Shown here: piece after piece, positions 51,765 through 61,402 of the stretch
Layout of the letters: every line of letters starts with the position of its first letter
Position numbering within the stretch: the first letter of the stretch is position 1
Source of the DNA: Swingsia samuiensis
GTDB taxonomy: Bacteria > Pseudomonadota > Alphaproteobacteria > Acetobacterales > Acetobacteraceae
Direction of reading: 5' to 3'
Assembly (NCBI RefSeq): GCF_006542355.1
Contig: NZ_CP038141.1
Location: 339,501 to 403,500 of the forward strand
Length of the DNA stretch: 64,000 nucleotides
Notes under the pieces: model-generated
What the model was told of the DNA's origin: nothing
What the model saw: only the letters and a program-made list of their open reading frames with translations
Database searches by the model: none
Translations under genes and position numbers: made by a program

Positions 51765-52967
51765 ATGGATCAGCCGACGGCCGACACCACCAGCGACCGC
51801 CATCACGATAGCCATGCTCATCATGCAAAAAAAGCTTCTCGCAAACGCTGGCTGATTTGGCTTATCCTTATCGTTATTATTCTCCTAATCGGGTTTGCTT
51901 TTTTTCATCCCACAAAGCACTCCCATAAAACAAATAACCTTGCTGGCAACGTTCAGCCAGTCGCAGTAACCACCGCACATATTGATGACATGCCCGTCGT
52001 CTTACAGCTACTTGGTACTGTTGTTCCCATTACAAATGTAACCATCACACCGCGTGTCAATGGCCATATTCTGGATGTGTATTATCAAGAAGGGCAATAC
52101 GTTCATAAAGGCGATTTACTTGAGCTCATTGACCCCCGCCCTTACGAAGCAACGCTAGCCCAATATCGAGGCACATTAGCTGCTGACCGCGCTCAACTCG
52201 AAAAAGCAAGAGTGGATAACGCACGTTACCAACGCCTCATCCGCCAGAACTCCACGTCTGCCATGACCGCCCGGGATCAGGAATTTACCGTTCAGCAACT
52301 GGAAGGTACGGTTCAATTCGATGAAGCGAATGTCCGTAATGCCGAACTCAATGTAATGTATTGCCACATCTTAGCCCCCGTTGATGGACGCGTCGGTATT
52401 CGCGCCCTCGATAAAGGCAACTATGTCACCGCGGGGCAATCAGGCGGATTAGCCATTCTGACCCAAATGCAACCCATCTCTGTTATCTTTACATTACCCC
52501 AAAACCAAATTGGAACTGTTGCAGACCAACTCCGGGAAGCTGGTGCTCTAACAGTAGATGCTTGGAATAGTGACAACACACAAAAAATTGCCTCTGGCAC
52601 TGTTAAAGCTTTAGATAGTCAGATTGACACAGCGACGGGAACTGTTCGCTTACGTGGTATTTTCTCTAATGAAGACCTCCACCTCTTCCCTAATGAATTT
52701 GTTAATGCTCACCTCCTCGTAAAAACACTTCATAATGTTCTCATTCTCCCCGGGGAAGCATTACAAACTGGCCCAGAAGGCCCATTCGTCTACCGTGTTG
52801 AGCCGGATATGACGGTTAAAGATATTGCCGTAAAAGTTGGAAACACAGACACTCAGAATGCTGTCATCCTTTCAGGAATAAAAGCGGGAGACCGTGTGGT
52901 TACAGATGGAGTGAGCCATTTACGACCCGGGCAAAAAGTTTCCATCCCAAACGACAAACATTCATAA
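51765..52967 (+). CDS. RND efflux periplasmic adaptor (MdtA-like)
   Basis: A 400-residue membrane fusion protein. A His-rich cytoplasmic N-terminus (HHDSHAHHAKK) precedes one membrane helix (about residues 30-49). Then follow the lipoyl half-motifs (PRVNGHILDVYYQEGQYVHKGDLLELIDP and MYCHILAPVDGRVG), a helical hairpin (about 135-195), and the beta-barrel and membrane-proximal domains. It bridges the inner membrane pumps to the outer membrane channel. It heads a four-gene operon with two RND permeases, the MdtABC arrangement. Confidence 0.93.
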   Translation: MDQPTADTTSDRHHDSHAHHAKKASRKRWLIWLILIVIILLIGFAFFHPTKHSHKTNNLAGNVQPVAVTTAHIDDMPVVLQLLGTVVPITNVTITPRVNGHILDVYYQEGQYVHKGDLLELIDPRPYEATLAQYRGTLAADRAQLEKARVDNARYQRLIRQNSTSAMTARDQEFTVQQLEGTVQFDEANVRNAELNVMYCHILAPVDGRVGIRALDKGNYVTAGQSGGLAILTQMQPISVIFTLPQNQIGTVADQLREAGALTVDAWNSDNTQKIASGTVKALDSQIDTATGTVRLRGIFSNEDLHLFPNEFVNAHLLVKTLHNVLILPGEALQTGPEGPFVYRVEPDMTVKDIAVKVGNTDTQNAVILSGIKAGDRVVTDGVSHLRPGQKVSIPNDKHS

Positions 52968-52991
52968 TTTCTTTTAAGGAACAGCAAGACC

Positions 52992-55900
52992 GTGAACCCG
53001 TCCCGCTTGTTCATCGAACGTCCCGTTGCCACCAGCCTCCTAATGTTCGCTATTTTGCTAAGTGGTTTGCTTGGCTATCATTTCCTTGCTGTTTCTGCGC
53101 TACCACAAGTTGAATACCCCACCATAACCGTATCAACCTTCTACCCGGGCGCTGGGCCTGATGTGATGAGCACGTCCATCACTGCCCCTTTAGAAACAGA
53201 ACTTGGCCAGATGCCGGGGCTTGATCAGATGACATCCCAATCATCAGGTGGGGCATCTGTCGTTACACTGCGCTTTGATCTTGATATGTCTATGGATGTT
53301 GCCGAGCAAGAAGTTCAGGCAGCAATCAATAATGCCAACTCTCTCCTACCTTCCGACCTGCCGGCTCCCCCCATTTATGCCAAGGTCAACCCAGCAGACA
53401 CGCCCGTTCTCACTCTAGGGATCACATCCAAAACCTTACCGCTTCCTGAGGTCGAGGATTACGTCAACACAAGACTTGAACAAAAGATCAGTCAAATTTC
53501 GGGGGTTGGGCTTGTCTCCCTGTCTGGTGGGAACCGCAAAGCCTATCGTATTCAGGTTAATATACCCAAACTCACCTCTTACGGTATCGCCATTGATACC
53601 CTACGCACCATCATTACAACCGTAAACGTCAACTCCCCGACAGGAACGTTTGACGGGCCGAAAAAAGCAACATCCCTTCGCATTGATGGGCAGATCCAAT
53701 CTGTGGATCAGTTAATGAATCAGGTTATTGCCTATCAAAATAACGGCCCCATTCGTGTAAGAGATATTGCTACGGTTGTTGAAGGCGCAGAAAATTCTCA
53801 GCTCGCGGCGTGGAGCAATAGAACGCCTGCGCTCATTCTCAATGTCCAGCGCCAGCCCGGCGCTAATGTGATTGGTGTAGTCGACAACGTTTTATCTATC
53901 CTTCCTCAACTGAAGAAAGATCTTCCTCCTGGGATCGATATCACTCCCCTAACGGACCGCACCACGACAATCCGTGCATCTGTAAAAGATGTGGAATATG
54001 AACTCACTCTTGCCATGGTTCTGGTCGTGGGAGTGATTTTCGTTTTTCTACGCAATATCCCTGCCACCATCATTCCCAGCCTTTCTGTTCCATTATCTCT
54101 AATTGGGACGATGGCCGCCATGTATCTGCTTGGCTTCTCCCTCGATAATCTGTCTCTTATGTCACTCACCATTGCGACGGGATTTGTCGTTGATGATGCG
54201 ATTGTCGTCATTGAAAATATCGCACGCTACGTCGAGGCTGGTGAAGATCGTTATACAGCAGCCCTTAAAGGCTCTCAGGAAATTGGCTTCACCATCATTT
54301 CACTCACCGTCTCTCTTATTGCGGTGCTCATTCCATTACTTTTCATGAAAGACGTTGTCGGGCGGCTCTTCCATGAGTTTGCCATGACGCTCGCCGTAAC
54401 GATCGTTATTTCCGCCATTGTCTCCATAACCCTCGTCCCAATGATGTGCGCCCGAATGCTAACGGACACGCATGCGCACTCTCAAAGCAATAGCCTCTGG
54501 GCCCGGTTTTCGAATAAAACAGAAGATATTATTCACGCGATCATTGCCACATATGGCCGGTGGCTGGATGTGGTTTTACACTTCAGAACCACAACATTAA
54601 TTGTCACTGTTGGAACGATCATTCTCACCGGCGTTCTCGCTTACACCATTCCAAAAGGATTTTTCCCCACACAGGATACAGGCGTTATTCAAGGCATTTC
54701 CGTTATGCCTCAAGCCATCTCCTTCGATGGTATGCAAGAAAAACAAGCGGCTTTAGGAAATGAAATCCTCAAAGATCCTGATGTTGCCAGCCTCTCCTCT
54801 TTTGTTGGGATTGATGGTCAGAACATGACCCTTAATGTGGGTCGTTTTTTAATTAACCTAAAGCCACAAGAACAGCGCACTTCAGACCTTCCAACGCTGT
54901 TAAACCGTTTAAGCCAAATCAGCCATAACGTTGTCGGGGCAGAGTTTTATGTTCAGCCTATTCAAGACCTATCTCTTGATTCCTCTGTTTCTGCCACACA
55001 ATACCAATTCATCTTAGAGAACCCAGATTATAACACTTTCACAACATGGGTTCCCAAATTTATTTCAGCCCTTCAGCATGAACCATCTTTATCTGGTGTA
55101 ACCTCTGATCTGCAGGCAGAAGGGTTAATCGCGCAAATCTATCTGGATCGGGCGACGGGAGCACGTTACTCCATCACACCACAAACCATTGATAATCTCC
55201 TATACGACAGTTATGGCCAGCGCCAAATTTCAACGATTTATACTCAAGCCAACCAATATCGCGTCATCTTAGAGGCTATGCCCACCCTTCAGCATGACCT
55301 AACCTCTCTTGACCACCTCTACCTTCCGGGAATTTCCTCTCAAGCAGGCGGAAGCACTACTGGCCCAGCACGTCAACCCACTTCTGGTCTTGTGCCACTT
55401 AATCAGGTCACGACCATTACTCACAGCACTGCTCCACTGCTCATCAGCCACTATGGGCAATTCCCTGCTACGACCATCTCTTTTAATGTGACCAAAGGAT
55501 ATTCGCTGGGGCAAGCGACAAATGCTATCGAACGTGTTGAAAAACAAATCAACCTTCCCCCAGCCTTTCAAACCTCCTTCCAAGGAACCGCTGCGGCTTT
55601 CCGTTCCTCATTGTCAAATGAAGTTTGGTTAGTTCTTGCTGCCATTATCGCTGTTTATATTGTGCTCGGCGTTCTCTATGAAAGTTTGATCCATCCCATC
55701 ACCATTTTGTCCACTCTGCCATCAGCCACCATCGGTGCCTTAATTGGGCTTTACCTCTGCGGGATGGATCTTGATATTATGGGTATTATTGGAATTGTAC
55801 TCCTGATCGGGATCGTGAAGAAAAACGCTATTATGATGATTGATTTTGCTTTGGAAGCTGAACGGCTTGAAAAGCAATCTCCTCTTAACGCTATCCGGCA

Positions 55901-56177
55901 AGCAGCTATCTTGCGCTTTCGCCCTATCCTTATGACCACGCTTGCAGCTCTGTTCGGGGCCCTTCCTCTCATGCTTGGCCATGGCGTTGGCTCAGAACTA
56001 CGGCGCCCACTTGGTGTTGCTATCGTCTGCGGACTTATTCTTTCTCAAATCCTCACTTTATTCACAACACCTGTTATTTATCTTTTCATGGATCAACTGG
56101 GCAAAAAAACGAAGTCCCTCTTTAAACGCAATTCACCAACACGTCCGCCTCACCATAACCCCAATAATGCTTCATGA
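52992..56177 (+). CDS. RND efflux permease (MdtB-like)
   Basis: A 1061-residue RND transporter starting with GTG at 52992. Twelve membrane helices with two large periplasmic loops are expected; SRLFIERPVATSLLMFAI starts helix 1, the proton-relay Asp pair is in VVDDAIVVIENIARY, and GIVKKNAIMMIDFALEAER marks the second half with the relay Lys-type region. RND pumps of the MdtB/MdtC kind work as B2C heterotrimers for bile salts and other amphiphiles; the substrate here is unknown. The stop overlaps the next permease gene by four bases. Confidence 0.94.
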   Translation: MNPSRLFIERPVATSLLMFAILLSGLLGYHFLAVSALPQVEYPTITVSTFYPGAGPDVMSTSITAPLETELGQMPGLDQMTSQSSGGASVVTLRFDLDMSMDVAEQEVQAAINNANSLLPSDLPAPPIYAKVNPADTPVLTLGITSKTLPLPEVEDYVNTRLEQKISQISGVGLVSLSGGNRKAYRIQVNIPKLTSYGIAIDTLRTIITTVNVNSPTGTFDGPKKATSLRIDGQIQSVDQLMNQVIAYQNNGPIRVRDIATVVEGAENSQLAAWSNRTPALILNVQRQPGANVIGVVDNVLSILPQLKKDLPPGIDITPLTDRTTTIRASVKDVEYELTLAMVLVVGVIFVFLRNIPATIIPSLSVPLSLIGTMAAMYLLGFSLDNLSLMSLTIATGFVVDDAIVVIENIARYVEAGEDRYTAALKGSQEIGFTIISLTVSLIAVLIPLLFMKDVVGRLFHEFAMTLAVTIVISAIVSITLVPMMCARMLTDTHAHSQSNSLWARFSNKTEDIIHAIIATYGRWLDVVLHFRTTTLIVTVGTIILTGVLAYTIPKGFFPTQDTGVIQGISVMPQAISFDGMQEKQAALGNEILKDPDVASLSSFVGIDGQNMTLNVGRFLINLKPQEQRTSDLPTLLNRLSQISHNVVGAEFYVQPIQDLSLDSSVSATQYQFILENPDYNTFTTWVPKFISALQHEPSLSGVTSDLQAEGLIAQIYLDRATGARYSITPQTIDNLLYDSYGQRQISTIYTQANQYRVILEAMPTLQHDLTSLDHLYLPGISSQAGGSTTGPARQPTSGLVPLNQVTTITHSTAPLLISHYGQFPATTISFNVTKGYSLGQATNAIERVEKQINLPPAFQTSFQGTAAAFRSSLSNEVWLVLAAIIAVYIVLGVLYESLIHPITILSTLPSATIGALIGLYLCGMDLDIMGIIGIVLLIGIVKKNAIMMIDFALEAERLEKQSPLNAIRQAAILRFRPILMTTLAALFGALPLMLGHGVGSELRRPLGVAIVCGLILSQILTLFTTPVIYLFMDQLGKKTKSLFKRNSPTRPPHHNPNNAS

Positions 56178-59100
56178 AACTCATACGCCTTTTCGTCATG
56201 AGGCCTGTGGGCACGTCTCTCATGGCCTTGGCGCTTCTGCTTGGAGGATTAATCGGATATTTACATCTCCCTGTTGCTGATCTTCCTAATGTTGATTTTC
56301 CTGTCATCATGGTCACCGCCAACCAACCAGGCGGTGCTCCATCAGAAATTGCAAGTACGGTTGCAGCCCCCCTAGAGCGCCATTTAGGGGCTATTTCCGG
56401 CGTGACGGAAATGACCTCAGAATCAACCGTCAATCAAACACGGATTACTCTCCAATTTGATCTTTCAAGGGATATAAACGGCGCTGCCCGAGACGTAGAG
56501 TCTGCTCTACAAGATGCCCGTCAAGACTTACCTTCTTCCCTCAGAGCAAACCCGACCTACCGAAAAGCCAATTCCAATGGGCCACCCGTCATGGCCTTCA
56601 CGCTTAGTTCCACTACACATACCCCACAAGAACTTTATGACTTTGCGACCAATGTTTTGGTTCAGCAACTCAGCCAAATTCAAGGAGTTGGGGAAGTTGA
56701 TATTCATGGAGGTGCCCTCCCTGCCGTTCGGGTTGAATTAAACCCTCTCAAATTATTTCGTTATGGAATTGGCTTTGAAGATGTTCGTGCTGCTTTAGCA
56801 TCAGCTAATGCTCATACTCCCAAAGGTTTTATTGACGCACACGGCACACGCCTCACCCTTACGACCAATGATCAAGCAACGAATGCCAAAGATTACCATG
56901 ATCTTGTTATTGCGTATCGCAATGGGCAGCCTGTTCAACTCACAGATGTCGCAGACATTCAAAATGGTCTTGAAGATATTCGCCAAGCAGGTTTTTTCAA
57001 TGGGAACCGAGCTGTTATTGGAGTTATCTTCACACAGGGCGGTGCAAATATTATCCAAACAATTGATGGCATCCGCAGCCGCTTACCTTTCCTAAAAACG
57101 GCCCTTCCCGGCAATACATCTCTGCATATTATGATTGATCGCTCTCAAACTATTCGAGCGTCATTACAAGATACCAAGCAAACCCTTATCATCGCTGTTG
57201 CTCTTGTCATTATTGTCGTCCTGCTTTTTCTCAGAAGTGTATCAGCCATTCTGATCCCAGCTCTTGTTGTCCCTGTTTCTATTATTGGAACATTCGGGTT
57301 TATGGCTCTGGTTGGGTATCAACTCGATAATATGTCTCTCATGGCTCTCACGATTGCGACCGGCTTTGTCGTCGATGATGCCATCGTCGTTTTAGAAAAT
57401 ATCACACGCTATAAAGAGATGGGATATTCACGTGAAGATGCTGCAATCTATGGCGCAAACGAAGTTGCCTTCACTGTTTTTTCTATCACGATCTCCCTGA
57501 TCGTAGTCTTCGCTCCAATTATGTTCATGGGAGGTATAGCAGGTCGGCTTTTCCATGAATTCTCTATGGTAATGGTAATAACATTATCTATTTCCATGAT
57601 ACTCTCCCTCTCCCTAACTCCTATGATCAGCGCTCAAATTCTGAGCCACAATCCTTCGTCAAAACACCCTTTCTGGACCAAAATTAATTCTATTCTTGAA
57701 TATACGATTAACCACATTGCACTGGGTTACGAACACTCACTCATATGGAGCCTACGCCACCGCCTGCTTATTGTTTTATCTCTTCCAGCCACGCTTATCC
57801 TTGCCGGCTTTCTCTTTGTAAAAATGCCAAAAGGCTTTTTCCCTTCCGAAGATACCGGCCAACTCATGGGGCGTGTTGTCGCAGATCAATCTATTTCCTT
57901 TCAAGCACTCCGAACTACCGTAGCTAAGACCATGAAACTGATTGCCGCAGACCGTGATGTCGCAGGCGTTATGGGAGGGGCTGGCGGGCACGCAGCAAAT
58001 TCTGCCAATATTTTTATCAGTTTAAAGCCCAAAGAGCAGCGCAATGATCAGCTCGCTACCACCATCCAAAGGCTTAACCATACATTCCAAAAACACGTTG
58101 TTGGGGCACAACTCCGCCTCCTTGCCCCCGGCTCTGTCCGCATAGGCGCCCGGGGAGGAGACGGAGCTTATCAATACGCCCTTGAAGGTTCTTCTGCGGA
58201 GGAATTGTTTGAATGGACACCTAAAATTGTATCCGCCCTCTCTAAAATCCCCCTTCTTATGGATGTCTCTTCCAATGTAGAAGAAGGCGGTCAAGCAATC
58301 GCTCTTGGTATTAACCGTGATACAAGCTTTCGATATGCTATCACTCCTCAACTCATGGCCAACACGCTCTATGATGCTTTTGGTCAACGTTCTGCATCGA
58401 TCATTTATAAAGAACTCAACCAGTATCGTGTCATTATGGAAGTGGCACCCGAGTTTTGGCAAAACCCTGCAACGCTTCAGCAAATATGGGTAAGTGCATC
58501 GGCTGGAACCGCAGCAGGTGGCACGGCTTCTAACAATTTACGTGTTAGAGCCACAGAAACGACCAACACACTCTCGCAAAGCGAACTTTCCTACATGAAC
58601 TCCATGGCGAACTCCCTCGCCGGCGGCAAATCAGCATCAAGTGGTGCAGCCGTTACAACCAATGCTGAAAAGATGGTGCCTCTTTCTGTATTAAGTCACC
58701 AACGTTATACAAATACTGCCCTTGCTGTAAGCCATCAGGGACAATCTGTTGCCACCACCATTTCCTTTAATCTGGCACCTAATGTTTCTCTAGGCCCTGC
58801 GGTTCAAGCCATTGAATCGACCATGGTCAAACTTCATGTCCCTTCCACTATCCATGGTGGATTTGCAGGGAATGCCGCCGCTTTCCAAAAATCTGTCAAT
58901 GATGAGCCTTTACTCATCCTTGCCGCCATCGCTGCGGTCTATATTATTCTTGGTGTGCTTTATGAAAGCCTTATCCATCCTTTAACCATTCTCTCCACCC
59001 TTCCCTCAGCCGGTGTTGGTGCTCTTTTTGCCTTACAGCTCTTTGGTGAAGAATTTTCTTTAATGGCGATGATCGGCGTTATCCTTTTAATTGGAATTGT

Positions 59101-59455
59101 AAAGAAAAATGCCATCATGCTGATTGACTTTGCCATTAAAGAACAACGAAATGGAGTTCCAGCTTTTGACGCCATTCAAAAGGCCAGTATCCTACGTTTT
59201 CGTCCCATCCTTATGACCTCACTTGCTGCTGCTTTTGGTGCTGTTCCTCTCATCATAGGAAGCGGCTATGGCAGTGAATTGCGTCATCCTTTGGGGATTG
59301 CTATTCTTGGAGGCTTGATCTTCAGTCAGCTTTTAACGCTTTATAGTACGCCTGTTGTTTTTCTTTATCTTGATCGTTTTGGTACCATACTTGGCAGCAT
59401 CCCTAAGTTCCTGCTTGTCCACCTACGCATTTCATCACGGAAAACAAAACCCTAA
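56174..59455 (+). CDS. RND efflux permease (MdtC-like)
   Basis: A 1093-residue RND transporter, related to but clearly different from the permease before it. Marks include LIRLFVMRPVGTSLMALALLLGG at the start, the Asp pair in VVDDAIVVLENITRY and GIVKKNAIMLIDFAIKEQ. A Gly/Ala/Thr/Ser-rich insert (about residues 775-840) in the second periplasmic loop is longer than in the neighbour. It should form mixed trimers with the MdtB-like pump. It overlaps both neighbours (ATGA before, TAATG after). Confidence 0.94.
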   Translation: MKLIRLFVMRPVGTSLMALALLLGGLIGYLHLPVADLPNVDFPVIMVTANQPGGAPSEIASTVAAPLERHLGAISGVTEMTSESTVNQTRITLQFDLSRDINGAARDVESALQDARQDLPSSLRANPTYRKANSNGPPVMAFTLSSTTHTPQELYDFATNVLVQQLSQIQGVGEVDIHGGALPAVRVELNPLKLFRYGIGFEDVRAALASANAHTPKGFIDAHGTRLTLTTNDQATNAKDYHDLVIAYRNGQPVQLTDVADIQNGLEDIRQAGFFNGNRAVIGVIFTQGGANIIQTIDGIRSRLPFLKTALPGNTSLHIMIDRSQTIRASLQDTKQTLIIAVALVIIVVLLFLRSVSAILIPALVVPVSIIGTFGFMALVGYQLDNMSLMALTIATGFVVDDAIVVLENITRYKEMGYSREDAAIYGANEVAFTVFSITISLIVVFAPIMFMGGIAGRLFHEFSMVMVITLSISMILSLSLTPMISAQILSHNPSSKHPFWTKINSILEYTINHIALGYEHSLIWSLRHRLLIVLSLPATLILAGFLFVKMPKGFFPSEDTGQLMGRVVADQSISFQALRTTVAKTMKLIAADRDVAGVMGGAGGHAANSANIFISLKPKEQRNDQLATTIQRLNHTFQKHVVGAQLRLLAPGSVRIGARGGDGAYQYALEGSSAEELFEWTPKIVSALSKIPLLMDVSSNVEEGGQAIALGINRDTSFRYAITPQLMANTLYDAFGQRSASIIYKELNQYRVIMEVAPEFWQNPATLQQIWVSASAGTAAGGTASNNLRVRATETTNTLSQSELSYMNSMANSLAGGKSASSGAAVTTNAEKMVPLSVLSHQRYTNTALAVSHQGQSVATTISFNLAPNVSLGPAVQAIESTMVKLHVPSTIHGGFAGNAAAFQKSVNDEPLLILAAIAAVYIILGVLYESLIHPLTILSTLPSAGVGALFALQLFGEEFSLMAMIGVILLIGIVKKNAIMLIDFAIKEQRNGVPAFDAIQKASILRFRPILMTSLAAAFGAVPLIIGSGYGSELRHPLGIAILGGLIFSQLLTLYSTPVVFLYLDRFGTILGSIPKFLLVHLRISSRKTKP

Positions 59456-61014
59456 TGCCTATATTTCCCCGCCCCCAAGCATCCGTGCCTTTACATCCAT
59501 TACATTTCGCACCTCTTGCTCTTCCCTTATTATTAGCCCCTTTACTCAGTGGGTGTATCCTTGTCGGGCCCAACTATCATAAACCAAAAGCCATTATTTC
59601 TTCCAAATTTAAGGAAGCCCCGCCTCCTCCTGGATGGAATAAAGCACAGCCAGATCTAGCTACATTTCCTAAAGGCAACTGGTGGATTATTTTCAATGAT
59701 CCAACCCTTAATGAGCTTGAAGAGCGGGTAGCCACATCCAATCAAAGTCTCAAACAATATGAGGCACAATATCGTAAAGCTGCGGCAACGATCGACTCAA
59801 TCCGCGCTCAGCTCTTCCCGACCCTAAACGGAACATTCAGCTATAACCGTGCAGCAAAAGGCGGAAGCTCCGTTAGCCTTGGGAATAATCAATTCCAAAA
59901 TACCGGGACCACCACCAACACGTGGCAAACAGGACCATCGGCAAGCTGGACCATTGATGTATGGGGCAAAATCCGACGCCAAATTCAGGAACAAGTAACG
60001 GCTACACAAGCAAATGCCGCACTCGTTGCCAATATGAAGCTCTCTTACGAATTACAATTAGCACAAGACTATTTCAGCTTACGCTATCAAGATAGCTTAG
60101 TCGATCTGTTCACACGGAATGTTGGCCTTTACAAACATAACCTACAAATTCTGCAAAACCAGCTTGATGCCGGCGTTGCTAATCCAACAAGTGTTTTCCA
60201 AGCGAAATACCAGCTTCAATCCACCCAAGCGAGCCTTGCAAATGCTCATATCGCTCGTGCTCAATATGAGCATGCTATCGCTGTTCTAACGGGCCGCCCG
60301 CCTGAAGAACTTACTATTCCCCCAATGCCATTGCCTGATAACCTTCCACCAGCGCCATTATCTACCCCATCCATGCTCCTTGAAAGGCGCCCGGATGTAG
60401 CACAAGCAGAGCGCAACATGGAATCAGCCAATGCAGAAATTGGCTACGCTATTGGCGCATTCTATCCTGATATCACTTTATCAGCATCCTACGGCTATAG
60501 TGGAAATCCGCTTCAGCATCTTATCCAAATTGCCAATCGAACATGGGGATTAGGGGCAGCTGCCTCTGAAACCATATTCCAAGGAGGGGCACGAACAGCC
60601 GCCGTTCGTCAGGCAGAGGCGGATTATGACAATGCGGTTGCTAATTATCGACAAACCGTTCTTTCTGCTATGCAGGACACAGAAGATCAGATGTCAAACC
60701 TGCACTATCTTGCTGATCAATTAAACTTACAAAACCAAGCCATTGCCAGCGCTCAATCCGCAGTAACGGTTTCCATGAATGCCTATCTTGCTGGGACAGA
60801 AATTTACACGACAGTTATTGATGCCCAACAAGCAGCGCTGCAATATGAACAAAACCAATTGAATATTCGTCAGCAGCAATTCCTTTCTGAAATCAGGCTC
60901 CTGACAGATCTTGGCGGCGGGTGGAATATCAATCAATTACCGACTAAATCTTCCCTGCAACAAGATAACCCTTTCCTGCCATCTTTCATTCAGAAAGATA
61001 AAAACGGCCGTTAA
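59455..61014 (+). CDS. NodT-family outer membrane efflux lipoprotein
   Basis: A 519-residue TolC-like channel. The N-terminal hydrophobic stretch ends in the lipobox LLSGC, with Cys34 as the likely acylated residue, then VGPNYHKPK, typical of NodT/OprM. Two repeats of the outer membrane efflux protein domain follow, with RPDVAQAERNMESANAEIGYAIGAFYPDITL as the family hallmark. It completes the tripartite pump. The N-terminus is somewhat long (34 residues before Cys); a later start is possible but no ATG lies closer. Confidence 0.93.
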   Translation: MPIFPRPQASVPLHPLHFAPLALPLLLAPLLSGCILVGPNYHKPKAIISSKFKEAPPPPGWNKAQPDLATFPKGNWWIIFNDPTLNELEERVATSNQSLKQYEAQYRKAAATIDSIRAQLFPTLNGTFSYNRAAKGGSSVSLGNNQFQNTGTTTNTWQTGPSASWTIDVWGKIRRQIQEQVTATQANAALVANMKLSYELQLAQDYFSLRYQDSLVDLFTRNVGLYKHNLQILQNQLDAGVANPTSVFQAKYQLQSTQASLANAHIARAQYEHAIAVLTGRPPEELTIPPMPLPDNLPPAPLSTPSMLLERRPDVAQAERNMESANAEIGYAIGAFYPDITLSASYGYSGNPLQHLIQIANRTWGLGAAASETIFQGGARTAAVRQAEADYDNAVANYRQTVLSAMQDTEDQMSNLHYLADQLNLQNQAIASAQSAVTVSMNAYLAGTEIYTTVIDAQQAALQYEQNQLNIRQQQFLSEIRLLTDLGGGWNINQLPTKSSLQQDNPFLPSFIQKDKNGR

Positions 61015-61018
61015 CAAA

Positions 61019-61043
61019 AAAGCGACCTACTAAGGGTCGCTTT
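61019..61043. terminator. terminator between the RND operon and convergent genes
   Basis: AAAGCGACC pairs with GGTCGCTTT around a seven-base loop. The T-run is better on the minus strand (six T), where it would end the gene at 61072; on the plus strand it also follows the efflux operon by five bases. Confidence 0.8.
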
Positions 61044-61071
61044 GTTGCCGCACTCTAACACACATTAACTA

Positions 61072-61299
61072 TTACTTCTTGGCACTCCATAAACGTGCCA
61101 ACAGCACCCCACTCACAAATGCAGAGAGCACAACAAACCAAGGTTGATCTAGCGTCAAATCCTGAACTAACGATTGGCTCTCCTTTGCAGCAGAGCAAAG
61201 TGTTTTCCGTACCTTCTTACAATCGAATAGCTTATCTGCTCCCTCTTGAAGAGGACGAACACTTTCATCCAAATAAGCTTCTAAATCTGCATCCATCAT
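61072..61299 (-). CDS. small YqjD/DUF883-like membrane-anchored protein
   Basis: A protein of 75 residues from ATG 61299, or 74 from ATG 61296; AGGAG lies four or seven bases before, so 61296 fits better. A longer open frame upstream overlaps the MFS gene and is not believed. It has an acidic helical part (DADLEAYLDESVRPLQEGADKLF), two Cys residues and one C-terminal helix (QPWFVVLSAFVSGVLLARLW) ending in AKK, the layout of ElaB/YqjD proteins. The function is unknown; it sits 103 bases after the transporter gene. Confidence 0.7.
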   Translation of the reverse strand: MMDADLEAYLDESVRPLQEGADKLFDCKKVRKTLCSAAKESQSLVQDLTLDQPWFVVLSAFVSGVLLARLWSAKK

Positions 61300-61402
61300 A
61301 AAGCTCCTCTTTTCACTCAATAACTTCGCAATAATATACCATAAAAAAAGGAAGCCCATACATATGAGCTCCCTTTCTAAAATTACAGTACGGAATCTGT
61401 AT

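Noticed and set aside
58022-58483. 153-codon minus-strand open frame inside the MdtC-like gene
   Set aside because: Shadow frame of a well-conserved RND transporter.
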